Shown: positions 49,005-59,491 of the stretch, in pieces
Position numbering within the stretch: position 1 is the stretch's first letter
Layout of the letters: the number at the start of each line of letters is the position of its first letter
Assembly (NCBI GenBank): GCA_949357655.1
Contig: CASHTG010000003.1
Coordinates: forward strand, 496,001 to 560,000
Length of the DNA stretch: 64,000 nucleotides
Direction of reading: 5' to 3'
Origin: Parascedosporium putredinis
Taxonomy: Eukaryota > Ascomycota > Sordariomycetes > Microascales > Microascaceae
The notes under the pieces: model-generated
Told to the model about the DNA's origin: nothing
Database searches by the model: none
Seen by the model: only the letters and a program-made list of their open reading frames with translations
Position numbers and translations under genes: made by a program

Positions 49005-50528
49005 TTAACCTTGGTTGTTGCCACCGCTTCCGGGGTTACCAGGACCTCCAGGACCTCCAGGGCCTCCAGGGCCACCACCGCCCATCATGGACCGGGCCCT
49101 GTTCGACAAACGTGTGAGTATGATTACGCAAGAGAAGAAGGCGGCAGAAGAGGATCATGCATTACTTTCACCGTTGCGTGGTGGGGGCGATGGGGGAACA
49201 ACTTACATCTCGGCGATAGAGGGTCGTTCATCATGGCAGAAATATCGGGCATGCCGCCACCGGTGCCCATTTGGTTGGCCATCTCCCGTAGCCTGGGGTT
49301 ACCCATGAGGCTGCTCATCATTTCGGGGTTGTTCATGAGGCTCTGTGCCATGTTCTGGAACATGGGGTTGTTGAGGATGGAGGCAAAGTCCATGCCGCCG
49401 GGCCCGCCGGCACCACCGGCACCGGCACCAGCACCGGCGCCACCGCCAAACATGCTCGCGAGGCTGGAAAGATCGGGCATGCCGCCGGGGCCGCCGGCGG
49501 GGAGGCAGCAGCGGGGAGGCCCTGTTCCTGGGGAAAGGTTAGCGTCGCCTCCCTCGACCTCGTCGACGCGGCGCTTGGCCGTCTCGTAGCCCTTCTTCAT
49601 GGCGTCGCTGCCGCCGTTGCCCTCGTACTCGATGCCCTTTTGGTACGCCTCCATGGAGCCGCGGGGTCGCCGAGGGCGAACCTGGCGAGGCCGAGCCTGG
49701 ACCAGGCCTTGGTGTAGGTGGGATCGATGGCGACGGCGGCCTCGGCGTCGGCGCGGGCGCTGGCGTGGTCCTTGGCGGCGGAGTGGGCGGCGGCGCGGTT
49801 GGAGAGGAAGACGGCGTTGCGGGGTGCAGGTCGAGGGCCTGGGTGTAGAGATCAATGGCCTTGGCGTAGTCCTTGGCGGCCATGGCGGCGTTGCCGCGCG
49901 ACTTGAGGGTCTCGCCCTCCTTCTTCTGCTCCTCGGTCGGCTCGGGGGCGGAGGCGCCGCGGGTGGACTCGTAGGCGGTGTAGATTTGGAGGAGGGGCTC
50001 GTCCGCGGCGGACGCGGCCGCGGGGTCGACCTTGAAGGACTCGGCGATGCAGTTTATCGCGACGTCGATCGAGTCCCGGTCGTCGGCGGGGAGGGTGCCG
50101 TCGGAGAGCGACTTGGTGAGGAAGTCGCAGATGGCCAGGGCCAGGCGTTGGTTGGGCGTCGTGGACTATGCGGGAGGCAGCGCATGCCTAGCGTTAGTAT
50201 ATCTTTTTTGTTCTTCTTCTCCTCTTGATTTCCCCTTTTTCGGCTTTCTTTTTCCGACTCTCTTGATCCGTCGATGTAGAATATCCATTTCTCCCAATTC
50301 CACTCGGTTCCCGCCTTTTCCCCCTCTGCGTGTCTAGGAGGGCGACAAATGGGCGCATGGCGGGGATATCAAGGTTGAGTATACCCTCTCCCTCATGCCC
50401 ACCCGCCCTTTCCCCATCCCTCATTTTCTTCCCCTTCTTTTCACTCTACTTTTTCTGGGGGAGGGGCGAAAAAGCACACACAAAGAGGGGCAATTCAGCA
50501 TGTGAAGAGGACCAAAAAGACATACCAT
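49005..50528 (-). CDS. SGT2: small glutamine-rich TPR co-chaperone Sgt2
   Basis: Sgt2 passes tail-anchored membrane proteins to the Get pathway. An N-terminal homodimerisation domain binds Get5, a TPR domain binds Hsp70/Hsp90-type chaperones, and a Gln/Met-rich C-terminus holds the client. There are three exons: 50528-50526, 50165-49207 and 49098-49005. The first codes only for the initiator Met, followed by a 360-base intron. The N-terminus reads QRLALAICDFLTKSL. Three TPR motifs span about residues 100-215 (SRGNAAMAAKDYAKAIDLYT, TKAWSRLGLARFALGDP). The C-terminus has NNPMFQNMAQSLMNNPEMM repeats and ends in a Gly/Pro-rich tail (GGPGGPGGPGGPGNPG). Three one-base breaks lie at G/C runs near 49822, 49662 and 49222 and restore 353 codons, the usual length. 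The short stretch near 49525 (PGTGPPRCCLPAG) reads oddly and may hide a compensating pair of errors. Confidence 0.92.
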
Positions 50529-51257
50529 TGTGAAGGAAGTGCGCGAGGGCAAGCTGGATCGGCGGAATAAAGGGGTTATCTGGATTTTGCTTTCTTTCCT
50601 AGGTTCGGTTTTACGAGGCAGGTTCAGCGAATAGAGGTTGCTGATAGGCAGGGAAAGAGAAGATGCAGCAATGTGTTGTCTCGTTTTGCTGGAAGCTTCT
50701 TGAGAGCCCCGGAGGGGCCGGATGGTGGGGCAAACCAGAGTTCAAGACCCCGAGTAGTGGCATCTCCTCGTTACGTGCATACGCCACCCGTTGACCTTGC
50801 CCTGGCCAGAAAGACCAGGCATCCCTCCCAGCTCACCATCTTGCTGGTCATTCGCATTTAGCACTCTTCCAAGTACATCAAAAATCGGGGATACCGGTAT
50901 ATCATGAGACGAAGGGCTAGAGGGGAAGAATAAGATGTAGCTCTTAAGAGATGATTTGGTAATACTATATTATTTTAGTCGTTCCCTCATGCACCGGTGA
51001 AATGCGTTTCACATAATACCCATCCATCCAAGATATATCAACACAAATGCTATCAAACCTAAGCCTCTAGGGTTGCGCGGAGGCGGTACAAGAGGACCTC
51101 TTCTCCCGCCCGCTAAAGACACACCGAGTCAAGAGATATCCCAAGAAAGACGGAAAACAGATACCAAAAAAAAAAAAGGAAAAAGAGGAGAGAGAGCGAG
51201 GATGAGCAGAGATGCTAGCCTAGGCCATTGTCGCGTTGCCTTTCTGGGTTGGCGGTC
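50529..51257. other. intergenic region upstream of SGT2
   Basis: It should contain the SGT2 promoter and leader and the 3' UTR of the RING-CH gene is at the far end of that gene's stop. A short A-rich tract occurs near 51166-51180. No gene recognised. Confidence 0.45.
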
Positions 51258-52706
51258 TTATCGATTTCTCTGTTTGACGTTGGGAACCCTCCTCATGGGA
51301 CGAATGGCGGCCCGTCGATACTTCACGTAGAGTCGAAACATGTCCTTCAGCACCACAAACATGCAACCGCCCACCAAACTCCTCCCCACTGCTCCTGAAG
51401 TAGCCCCGTAGGCCCAGCTCGCAAGGGCGAGGTGAAGAAAAATGGTCTGCTAGGTATCCTGATGGTTGTCCAGCTCTTTGGGAGGGCTAGTCGGAGCATC
51501 TCCCCCGCAGCCCACGATATTGAGGGTAGTAGGAGCGCACCGAGGATTGTGCTCGTGAGGTCCCTCAAACTATAACGGACCGCACGGTCTATTACACCTC
51601 CTGGATTGCGTCGCGGCTCTGGCTGAGGGGCAGGAGCAGGGCGGGCGGGCGCTGGCTCGGCAGGCTGAGGCACCGGTTCACCTTCCCTTTCTTCTTCTGC
51701 TGCTGGTTCATCTTCATCGGAAACCCATTCCCCTTCGTCTCTCGGCATGCCCTCCTCGGCATCCCCCTCTTCATCGTCTGTCACCTCTTCTATGATGTCG
51801 ATGATCAGCTCAGCCTCATTTCCATCCGCGCCCTCGTCGAACCACACCTCCACCCTTTCGTTGGCCTGAAGGTCCTCGCCCCCGCCGAGGTTATCTGCGA
51901 GATTGTTTATGATTTCGCGTAGCCCACCGCCCATGCCACCATCATCCGGCGGCGCGGTCCTGTGGGGTTTCGCTTCCCCGTATTATTCAATCCCACCTCG
52001 CTTCGGCCCTGCCGAAAAGCTCGCCCTTGAGCTTGATGTATGGCGAGGCAGGCAGAGAAGCAAAGGCGAGCTGTGGTGTTGGAGGCGTTGGAGTCTCGGC
52101 GTTTCTCGATGAAAGAGGCGAGAACGAGAAAATGGAACGCAGCACTAGGCTCCCTACGGACGTAAAAGGGTGGGGGCTGGTTGCTCGCGGGGCATGACCT
52201 ACCAAGATGGAGAAGGGAGTGCTTATCGCCGTCGTAAACGTGGGGAAGAGTTGATAGAATATCAAGCTGGGGGCAATCATCGGCACACCCAGCAAGGCCG
52301 GCACATGATTTCTCAGACTTCCCGTCCCTAGTATATTCAAGACGGCCTCCTCCCCAGCAAAGATTCGGATGGCGTGGAAGCCGTAGAGGGCCTGCCCCGC
52401 CATAACAGCGCCACCAAACATGGAGCCGATCGCGATGGGCGACACGCCGTTGACAAAATTTCGGATGGCATCGCTCAGCTCAACCGCAAGGTCTTTTGCC
52501 CCCTCCACGCGTATAGGCGCCTGGCACACGGGGCACTTGAGGGGCTTGCTCTCGCGCTCGCACTCGTCGACCCATTGGAGCAAGCACGCGTGATGGGCTT
52601 CGAGCGAGCACGGGCATGGGTGCACCCAGTCAGATATGTCGCCCTCCTCGCCTGCGTCACCCAGGCAGATGAAGCATCGCGATACCGCCGAGGCTTCCGC
52701 TGCCAT
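51258..52706 (-). CDS. RING-CH (MARCH-type) membrane E3 ubiquitin ligase
   Basis: The N-terminus holds a C4HC3 RING-CH finger: Cys11, Cys14, Cys31, Cys33, His38 or His39, Cys41, Cys58 and Cys61, with the typical CFICLGD, WVHPCPCSLEAHHACLLQW and CPVCQAPI segments. Hydrophobic segments follow at about residues 80-105 (SPIAIGSMFGGAVMAGQALY) and 130-150, then an acidic Glu/Asp-rich region (about 300-350), a Pro/Ala-rich linker and a further hydrophobic stretch near the end. It is predicted to ubiquitinate membrane proteins, probably at the ER or endosome; the target is unknown. The chosen start at 52706 is the Met just before the finger; upstream in-frame sequence is unlikely to be translated. 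Three one-base breaks near 52000, 51977 and 51386 link the open frames. Together they give 484 codons and a basic C-terminus (MFRLYVKYRRAAIRPMRR). The frame remains open across all of these segments. Confidence 0.82.
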
Positions 52707-55029
52707 GATGATTTTCGGTACGTGCGACCACGTCGTCGCCCTGTGCGTCTTTTCTTCCTTATGGGTGGTATTCGTCACTCCGCGCCGGATAAGAGATGTT
52801 GACGTGTTGGGGACCCCGACTTCCCGCGTGCCCTTGGTTTTGGTGATGTCACGCCTCGGCACGGCTCCATTCAGCTCCAAGCTCGTGTTTGGGCGAGGAT
52901 GGGGAGCTCGTGGGGCGAAGTGTGTATTACCTAATCACTTCCAGTGACACTGGTTGTAAGCGAACCAACCCCGCTTGCTCATGACTTTCGGCGAGGTCGG
53001 AGGCTGACTAACGCTGCCAAGCCCGCCCCCGACGCTCACTCGACCTCGTCCCACGATAGCGACGCCCACCCCGGTAGGGATGTTGATAGATCCAAAGTGG
53101 CAAGCTGCACTGATTTTTGGAAATAGAGCCATGGCCCAACAACAGTTTGGAGGCGCAGGAAAAAGAAAGAAAGGGCTACAAGCGAGTACTTCCCTTTTCA
53201 ATACTGACTCCTACCACACCTCCCTCCCCCGGAAATGGAATGCGTGACGTATACGATTGAGGGATTCCCCCAAGCACCAAGGTGCCGAGTGTCCGTCCCC
53301 ACGCCTGCCCTTGTTAGCCTACCTCTTGCCAGCAACAGCGCAGCAAGAAAAGGTCAACACACCCTCATATAGTTGAGGGGAAAGAAGCAATCGCTCATTT
53401 CCAGGCATCTCCGTGTATTATCGCTCTCTCGAGCTTTCGTCCACTCGTGGATCCAACAGAAATTCTGCGCAGGGTACTCTTTTCGCCTTGGACCAATCAC
53501 CAGCATCCTGAGTGAATATGAGCAAGTTTTTCTTCCCATTGATATCCTAGAGCATCTTATTTTTTCAAAATGTTTCGATGATGTTGCGCAATTCAACTCA
53601 TCCTTTCAGCAGCGTCCGGGTTCTCTTCCTTGAGTGATGTCCGGAACAGAGGGTCAACAGGTGGGGATACATTCTCGCAGGTAGGGGTGGGCGAGTGGTG
53701 ACAAGAGACAGCCCTGGTTACGTTTACGGACCGCCCACTCGACCTGCGCGAGGAGAGCAGGAATGCACCCTATTCCCTTCGTGTCTAGGCTCGGCTGTGG
53801 CGGGCTAGCGCACCATCTCTTTGTCAATCAAACCCTGTCACTCGCCCCTTCACAGCGCCGGCAGAGGAAGGAGGGTGGGATGGCCGCCTAGGCGTAGCAT
53901 GGGTTGGCGCGGGATGCCCGTCTTTCTGTTACCAACATAGATGTCAGCCCATGCCCAAAGCCTGGGGAAGCTTCCAGAGACAAGGCTCCCTCCCGTGGTT
54001 GTCTTGCGCCCGGAGAGATAGGAGTCGAACGATTGGATGGATGGAAACATCGGGGAAATCGTCACACTCTCATCAGCGCCCTCTCCCTCAATCCTTACGG
54101 GCTTGGCTCTTGCTCATTTTGGGGGTCGACCGGGTTGAAGACTGTGAACCGGCGAAGAGACAAGACATTCACGCTTGATCTTAAGAGTCCTCGTTGCTAT
54201 GCGGCGTGTCTCAAGCAAACGGACAGCGGACATTATCGCCATCTCCTGCAGATCCTGCTCGCGGGGTTGTAGCCCGAACCCGCTAGCTTCTCTTCCGATG
54301 CGCTGAAGAATGTGGCATTGACTAGCCCTGCTACTTATTACTCCAGGAATCGACCCTTCCAAAGGTCCATCCCGTTTGTGCCATAACCAAGAATCGGTGG
54401 TACTTTTCACTCATTCATGCGTGTGGTGGGTTTCATCGAAACGCGACCTGTACCAGAGCAAGGATGGGGGTAGGGTGATAGATAGGATGTGGCCTCTAAT
54501 AATGTGTAGACAGTAAGGCCCCCAGGAAATTGATGCAGATTGAAGCGGGTGCTCACAGCGGTAAACATCAGGCCATGGTCGAGAACCTGATAATCCGTCG
54601 CATCTAGTCGGGGAATAGAGGTTACAGGCGGGCTCGAGAACACGAATCCTGACGTCTCGGCCTTCGCATTGACAACCCTACAGTTGGAAGCATGGGACCT
54701 CGTCAAGCACTACTAGATTAAGGAGCTGTGTACACGAGATCAAAGAAGTCTTGGCTGTATTGATCGCGTCCCTAGATCGACTCTCTTTCTATTCCAACCC
54801 GGTTGATAGCACAGGCCACTAGGAGGAGGGTCTGGGTCTTCTGAAAACTAGCTTAAGGCAAGAGAAAAAGATAGCTAAAGGCCAGGAGTGCCTCTTAGAA
54901 AGAGAGGAGAGTTCCTGGACGGCCTTGGTTTCGCTCCATCATGATGCTGGGTAGAGAATCCCTTCCAAAGTGCGTCCCTGCCCTCCGAGGAGGTTTCGGG
55001 TGGAGTTCAAAGAGAGGGGTAACGCTAAT
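52707..55029. other. 2.3-kb intergenic region
   Basis: It should contain the promoter of the RING-CH gene and the 3' UTR of the metallothionein gene. An open frame on the minus strand at 54407-54706 has a fairly natural amino-acid mix (FPGGLTVYTLLEATSYLSPY) but no flanking exon or motif I can identify. No repeats or RNA genes were recognised. Confidence 0.45.
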
Positions 55030-55191
55030 TTATTTGTTCTAACAAGATGTGTTAGTTCATCTCAACCTCCTCCAGTATTCGCAGGGCATATCTGAGAATG
55101 GGATATGGGGGAGCCTTACGGGGCATCCAGAGCAGGAGCAAGCGGAGCCACAGCCGCAAGAGCCGGAAGAAGAGCAGCCGCAGTCACCCAT
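55030..55191 (-). CDS. copper metallothionein, 26 residues
   Basis: This is a tiny cysteine-rich protein that binds Cu(I) in the cytosol and buffers copper. There are two exons: 55191-55120 (24 codons) and 55038-55030 (Asn-Lys-stop). The 81-base intron has a GTAAGG donor, an ACTAAC branch point and a TTAG acceptor twelve bases further on. The mature sequence starts MGDCGCSSSGSCGCG and has seven cysteines at positions 4, 6, 12, 14, 18, 20 and 23. As I recall it, this is the same length and cysteine spacing as Neurospora crassa copper metallothionein, which also has one intron. Everything else is Gly, Ser, Ala, Asp, Pro, Asn and Lys. If unspliced, the frame would run on with a Cys-poor tail (VRLPHIPFS), which is much less likely. 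A TATA box lies about 140 bases upstream. Confidence 0.9.
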
Positions 55192-57081
55192 GTTGATTGT
55201 TGTTGTTTAGGTTGAGGAAAAAGAGGTGTTTTTGAGATTCTGTTAGTCTTGTTTAAGGTTGAGTTGGTTCGATGGAGAGGGGAAAGAGGGAAGAGGGGCC
55301 GAGGAAAAAAGGGCGACTAGTCCAGGGCTTTATATACTTGGAATTGATCGACCACCTCAGTTCCTTCTCCTCTGGAAGGTCGGCTACGCCGCTCGACCAG
55401 TGGCGAGGGTCGCGATTACTTTAGATTCTCATATTACACAGCGTTGCCTACAAATAGGGAAGTCACGTTCAAACGGGGGTATCGATAGGTATCACGCGGA
55501 AGGTACGTTCGAGGGCCGAGTGCTGGGCTATGAATGAGGCCGCTTTGGCAGTAGACGCTGCGGTGTTTGTGCCTCCACTCACTGGCTCATTAGTGAGCCA
55601 AGCAATGATTGACCTCGTTCAGTCTGGGACGACCAGAGGAAGGAGGAGGGTGGGTAGCTAACATGAATGGCTCAGCCCCTAGCGTCCACCCCAAACCCAC
55701 CCGCGGGATTCACGACTTGCCCCTCTCCACATTTTGCAAACTTTGGCTGCGAAGTCGAAAATGTGCCGTAAGCTCCCAATCCGAACGTACCTGTCATAAA
55801 TGCAGCCCTCATATTAACTGGGATAGAATCGATACCCATATTCTGGGCCTGCCGCACTCCCAGTTTCCGTGGGCAGGGTCCACGCTTCCCTGCCTCATCT
55901 GGGATGGCGAGGTATTGGGGGGCACGTCAATTCAGTGTACATTCATGTACTTTTGAAAAGGGACCCCGCCCGCAGCTGCGAGTCTGGCTTGAGTGAGACA
56001 CCGAAGCACCCTTATCTGATCAGCCTGGCTTTCGTGGGGTGTCCCCTCACTTATTATTTTTGTCTCTAGGTCGTCATCATCGGAGCGACTGTTCAAGGTT
56101 GAGCCGTTGTTGGACTATCTCAAAGGCTCAAATCTTCGGGCTGCAAACTTAAAACCACCATCATTGCCGAATGGGGGCTTTCCCAGGGCGCGCTAGTTTG
56201 TTATCTTCCGCGAGTCAGTCCGTTACATCTAAATCTACGTGCGGGGGAAGAGGGTGGAAAGTTGCTACGGGGGTTTATAAGGCAGATGGTGACGCAGGAA
56301 CTCCCGACTTATTCCATCTCACCCGCCAAAAACAGCTTGAGATCTCTCCAGCTGCGCTGCGCTGTCGGGCTGCATAACATTCACATGGGGCCTCTTACAT
56401 AACCATATCTCGTCCGGAAACATGCGTCAACTTCTCTCTTGGGATACTCATTCTTTGCCTTCTGGCCGGAGACCTTCCATTCCTGGGTAGTCTTCCCGGG
56501 ACAATCCTCCTCCCGATGGATCCCTAATCTTTTCCTCCTTAAAATCCGCCCTAATGGATGACGGTTTAGAAGGGGGCGCGAGGCGAAGAAAGAGGGAAGA
56601 GGGAAGAGGGAAGAAAATGAGCGAGCGACGATTATTGATTTAACTATTTGTCTATAAGCGGCAGATCCTAAACTGATCTGACTGAAGCTAAAGAAGGTGC
56701 TGGCGCTGGGAAAATTCTGGTGCGCCAACCCCAGCCCCACCTCACTTGCGCGCGAGTTGCGTGGAAGCGAATTGCCTGAACTTTCGCCGATGTCATACAC
56801 CCATCCAGCCCGCATTCAATCGATCGTATTTGGTCCACACGACGAAGACGTCAGACAGGCTGGAGTATTTCTGAAGACGACGCCGATCAGAACCCTGCAT
56901 CTTCTTTCCGTCTATCCTCCTCCTTTTAAAATATTCATCGGGGTGTGCAGAACTTCCTCAGCCGTGTCGCCGTCGTTTCGCCCGCAAGTGTCCCGCGCGA
57001 AGTGCCCCGCGTCCACCAAGCTGCCCCTCACTTTCCGCGCCAAGTCCCGATTCTCACCAGGCCCAAGCTCCCCGCGCCCCA
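55192..57081. other. divergent promoter region, metallothionein and galactokinase
   Basis: The left part drives the metallothionein gene and carries a TATA box at 55328-55337 on the minus strand. The right part should contain the galactokinase promoter and a Pro/Ala-rich leader frame at about 56945-57080 that I regard as untranslated. Purine-rich repeats (GGGAAGAGG) occur near 56590-56615. No further gene recognised. Confidence 0.5.
55328..55337 (-). promoter_or_regulatory. TATA box of the metallothionein gene
   Basis: The minus-strand reading is GTATATAAAG, about 140 bases upstream of the metallothionein start codon. Strong TATA boxes are typical of inducible genes such as metallothioneins. 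No metal-responsive element was identified with confidence. Confidence 0.5.
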
Positions 57082-58739
57082 ATGGCCATGGCAGGCTGCG
57101 TCCCGAACAGCAAGAGCCTTTCCGAGATCTACTACCCCGGTGAACTAGGCGGGCAGGAGAAACGATGGAATAGTCTTATTTCCAGCTTCAAGACCCGGTA
57201 TGGCTGCCGTCCCGACTTTGTTGCCCGCTCGCCAGGACGGGTCAACATTATCGGCGAGCATATCGACTATTCCCTTTACCCAGTGTTGCCCATGGCCATC
57301 TCGGCTGACACAATTATCGCTGTTTCATCGACTCACACCGACGCCGCGAGCTCAAGTTTTGAGGTGGAGATCGCGAACCTCGAAGATGACAAGTTTTCAG
57401 CAGGCACCTTTAGCGTACCAATTGGGGGTGATGTGGACATCGACGCCAAAGTTCATGACTGGGTGAATTACTTCAAAGCTGGCCTCCGCGGCGCCTTTGA
57501 CCCCTTGCAGAAGAGAAAGGGGAGGGCTGGCGTCCTGTGAGTATGAAGGTGCTACTGCATGGGACAGTCCCTGTAGGCGGGGATTGAGCTCCAGTGCTGC
57601 CTTCACGACGGCCAGCGCCTTAGCCGTCATGCTTGCCAACGGCGAGGAGACAATCGACAAGACTGAGCTCACTGAACTCGCCATTGTTAGTGAGCGAGCA
57701 GTTGGTGTGAACTCGGGAGGGTATGGTTTTCAGCTCCAGTCTAGCACTTATCCCCGCCTTGTCCTTTCCCCTTTGTTTTTCTTATCTTCGCACTATTGGC
57801 GACATGATCATACAGTCAGGTGCCTAACCTGCATCTAGGATGGATCAATCCGCCTCCGTCTTTTCGAACCGCGGCTCAGCTGTCCACGTCGAATTTGTGC
57901 CCTCTCTCAAGGCGACTCCAGTCAGCTTCCCCGAGACCTCGCCGCAGCTCACCTTCCTCATCGCTCAGTCCTACGTCACCTCCGAGAAGCAAGTCACCGG
58001 ACCTATCCACTACAACCTTCGCGTTGCCGAGTGCTCCCTCGCAGCCGCATACCTCAATGCCGTAACCAATGCGCCCGGAACCACGCTGCCCGCCGACAAC
58101 TCGCCCCTCGGCATCTCCCTCTCCACATTCGGCGCGACCCAAAAGACGACGCCCCAGGATCTCGATGCCCTCATTCGCCTCGTCGAGGAAAAACTGCCCA
58201 AGACCGAGGGCTACACCCGTGAGGAGATTGCCCACGTTCTCGGCATCACCGTCGCCGATCTCGAGGCCCGCTTCACCACAAAGTTCCCCGTACGCGCATC
58301 CCACTTCATGCTGCGCCAACGAGCTCTCCACGTCTTCTCCGAGGCCCGCCGCGTCCAACGCTTCACCGAGCTCCTCGCCGCAAGCTCGGCGGAGGGTGCC
58401 GGTCCCGCTCCCGCCACTTTGAGCCTTGATCTCGGCGCTCTGCTGAACGAGACGCAGGACTCGTGCCGCGACCTCTACGACTGTAGCTGTCCCGAAATTG
58501 ACCTCATCTGTGCCATTGCCCTAGAGGCCGGCGCATACGGTAGCAGGCTCACCGGCGCCGGCTGGGGCGGGTGCACCGTCCACCTTATCCCAGCGGACAA
58601 GGTCGACGCTGTCCAGACAGCACTGAAGAAGCAGTATTACGAGGCCAAGGGCATCACTATAGGCGAGGATACCATGGTAGTTAGCAAGCCGGGTAGTGGA
58701 AGCTCTTTTGTCTGGGCTTCGGATCTCGAAGGCATCTGA
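57082..58739 (+). CDS. GAL1: galactokinase
   Basis: Galactokinase (EC 2.7.1.6) phosphorylates galactose at C1 with ATP, the first committed step of the Leloir pathway in the cytosol. The protein is a GHMP kinase of about 513 residues. The galactokinase signature GRVNIIGEHIDY lies at residues 52-63. The ATP-binding GHMP loop GLSSSAAFTTASA is near 168-180, SGGMDQSASVF follows at the exon junction, and the C-terminal GHMP motif GSRLTGAGWGGCTVHL is near 450. Exons are 57082-57720 and 57839-58739. Two one-base breaks at GGGG runs near 57520 and 57580 restore exact phase across the intron. A second in-frame ATG at 57088 has the better context and could be the real start. Other Leloir genes are not in the window. 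Confidence 0.95.
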
Positions 58740-59491
58740 GGTGTCGGCCGCCCATGCACGGGAGAGCTGCGAAGGCATCATGCATCCTCACTGGGTCACG
58801 AAATAGTAAGGGCAAGAAGGCCAAGAACAATGAACAGTGGTCAAACAAGATCTGAAAAAATCGTCTCTTTTTTCACAATGCAATTAACGCCGTTGCTGTA
58901 ATCGTACAAAGCCGCCATTCAGTGTTTTACCAAAGGCGTATACTCCCCCACATGGACATTGACAACATGTCCGCTCATCACTATAACAAGGAACAAAGGA
59001 AAAATAAGAGTTCGGCCCATTCATAGGATAGTACCACGAATATTGTGAGTTCCCCAGAAAAGCGGGATGGACGGGTTGGCGTGGCTAGTAGAATGCATTG
59101 CCCGTGCTGTCCAACCTCCCATTTCGCGAGGAAAAAGCAGGGAACAAAAAGCGAGTCCATCCAAGACCCCTCATGTCTATCGTGGTTAAATGAGGTGACG
59201 AGGTGGTGGGAAGATAGAAATAAGAGAAAAAGAGTTCAGGCAAGAAGGAAGTGTGGTATCATAGCAAAATAAAAGCAAAAAAGGTAAGCCATCAAAAAGG
59301 CATGTCCGGCTGCAAGCGGCAACGTTGAGTGCCGTGGGCTTCAAGGATCAAGCCGACAAGGTTGCGGAAGGCGAAGAAAAGGAAGGGGAATAAAACCAAA
59401 AGACGTCGCGTCGAGGCATGCTGAGATGATTTTGTGCTCCCTGCGTATATACATGGGGCATTGCATTGGGTACCGGAATATGCTTAACCCG
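58740..59491. other. convergent intergenic region
   Basis: Both flanking genes end here and the sequence looks like UTR and terminator. A-rich tracts lie near 59215-59285. Nothing else was recognised. Confidence 0.5.

Noticed and set aside
54407..54706. 99-codon minus-strand frame
   Set aside because: The composition is fairly natural, but there is no domain, no splice partner and no upstream leader, so it is only noted in the intergenic entry.
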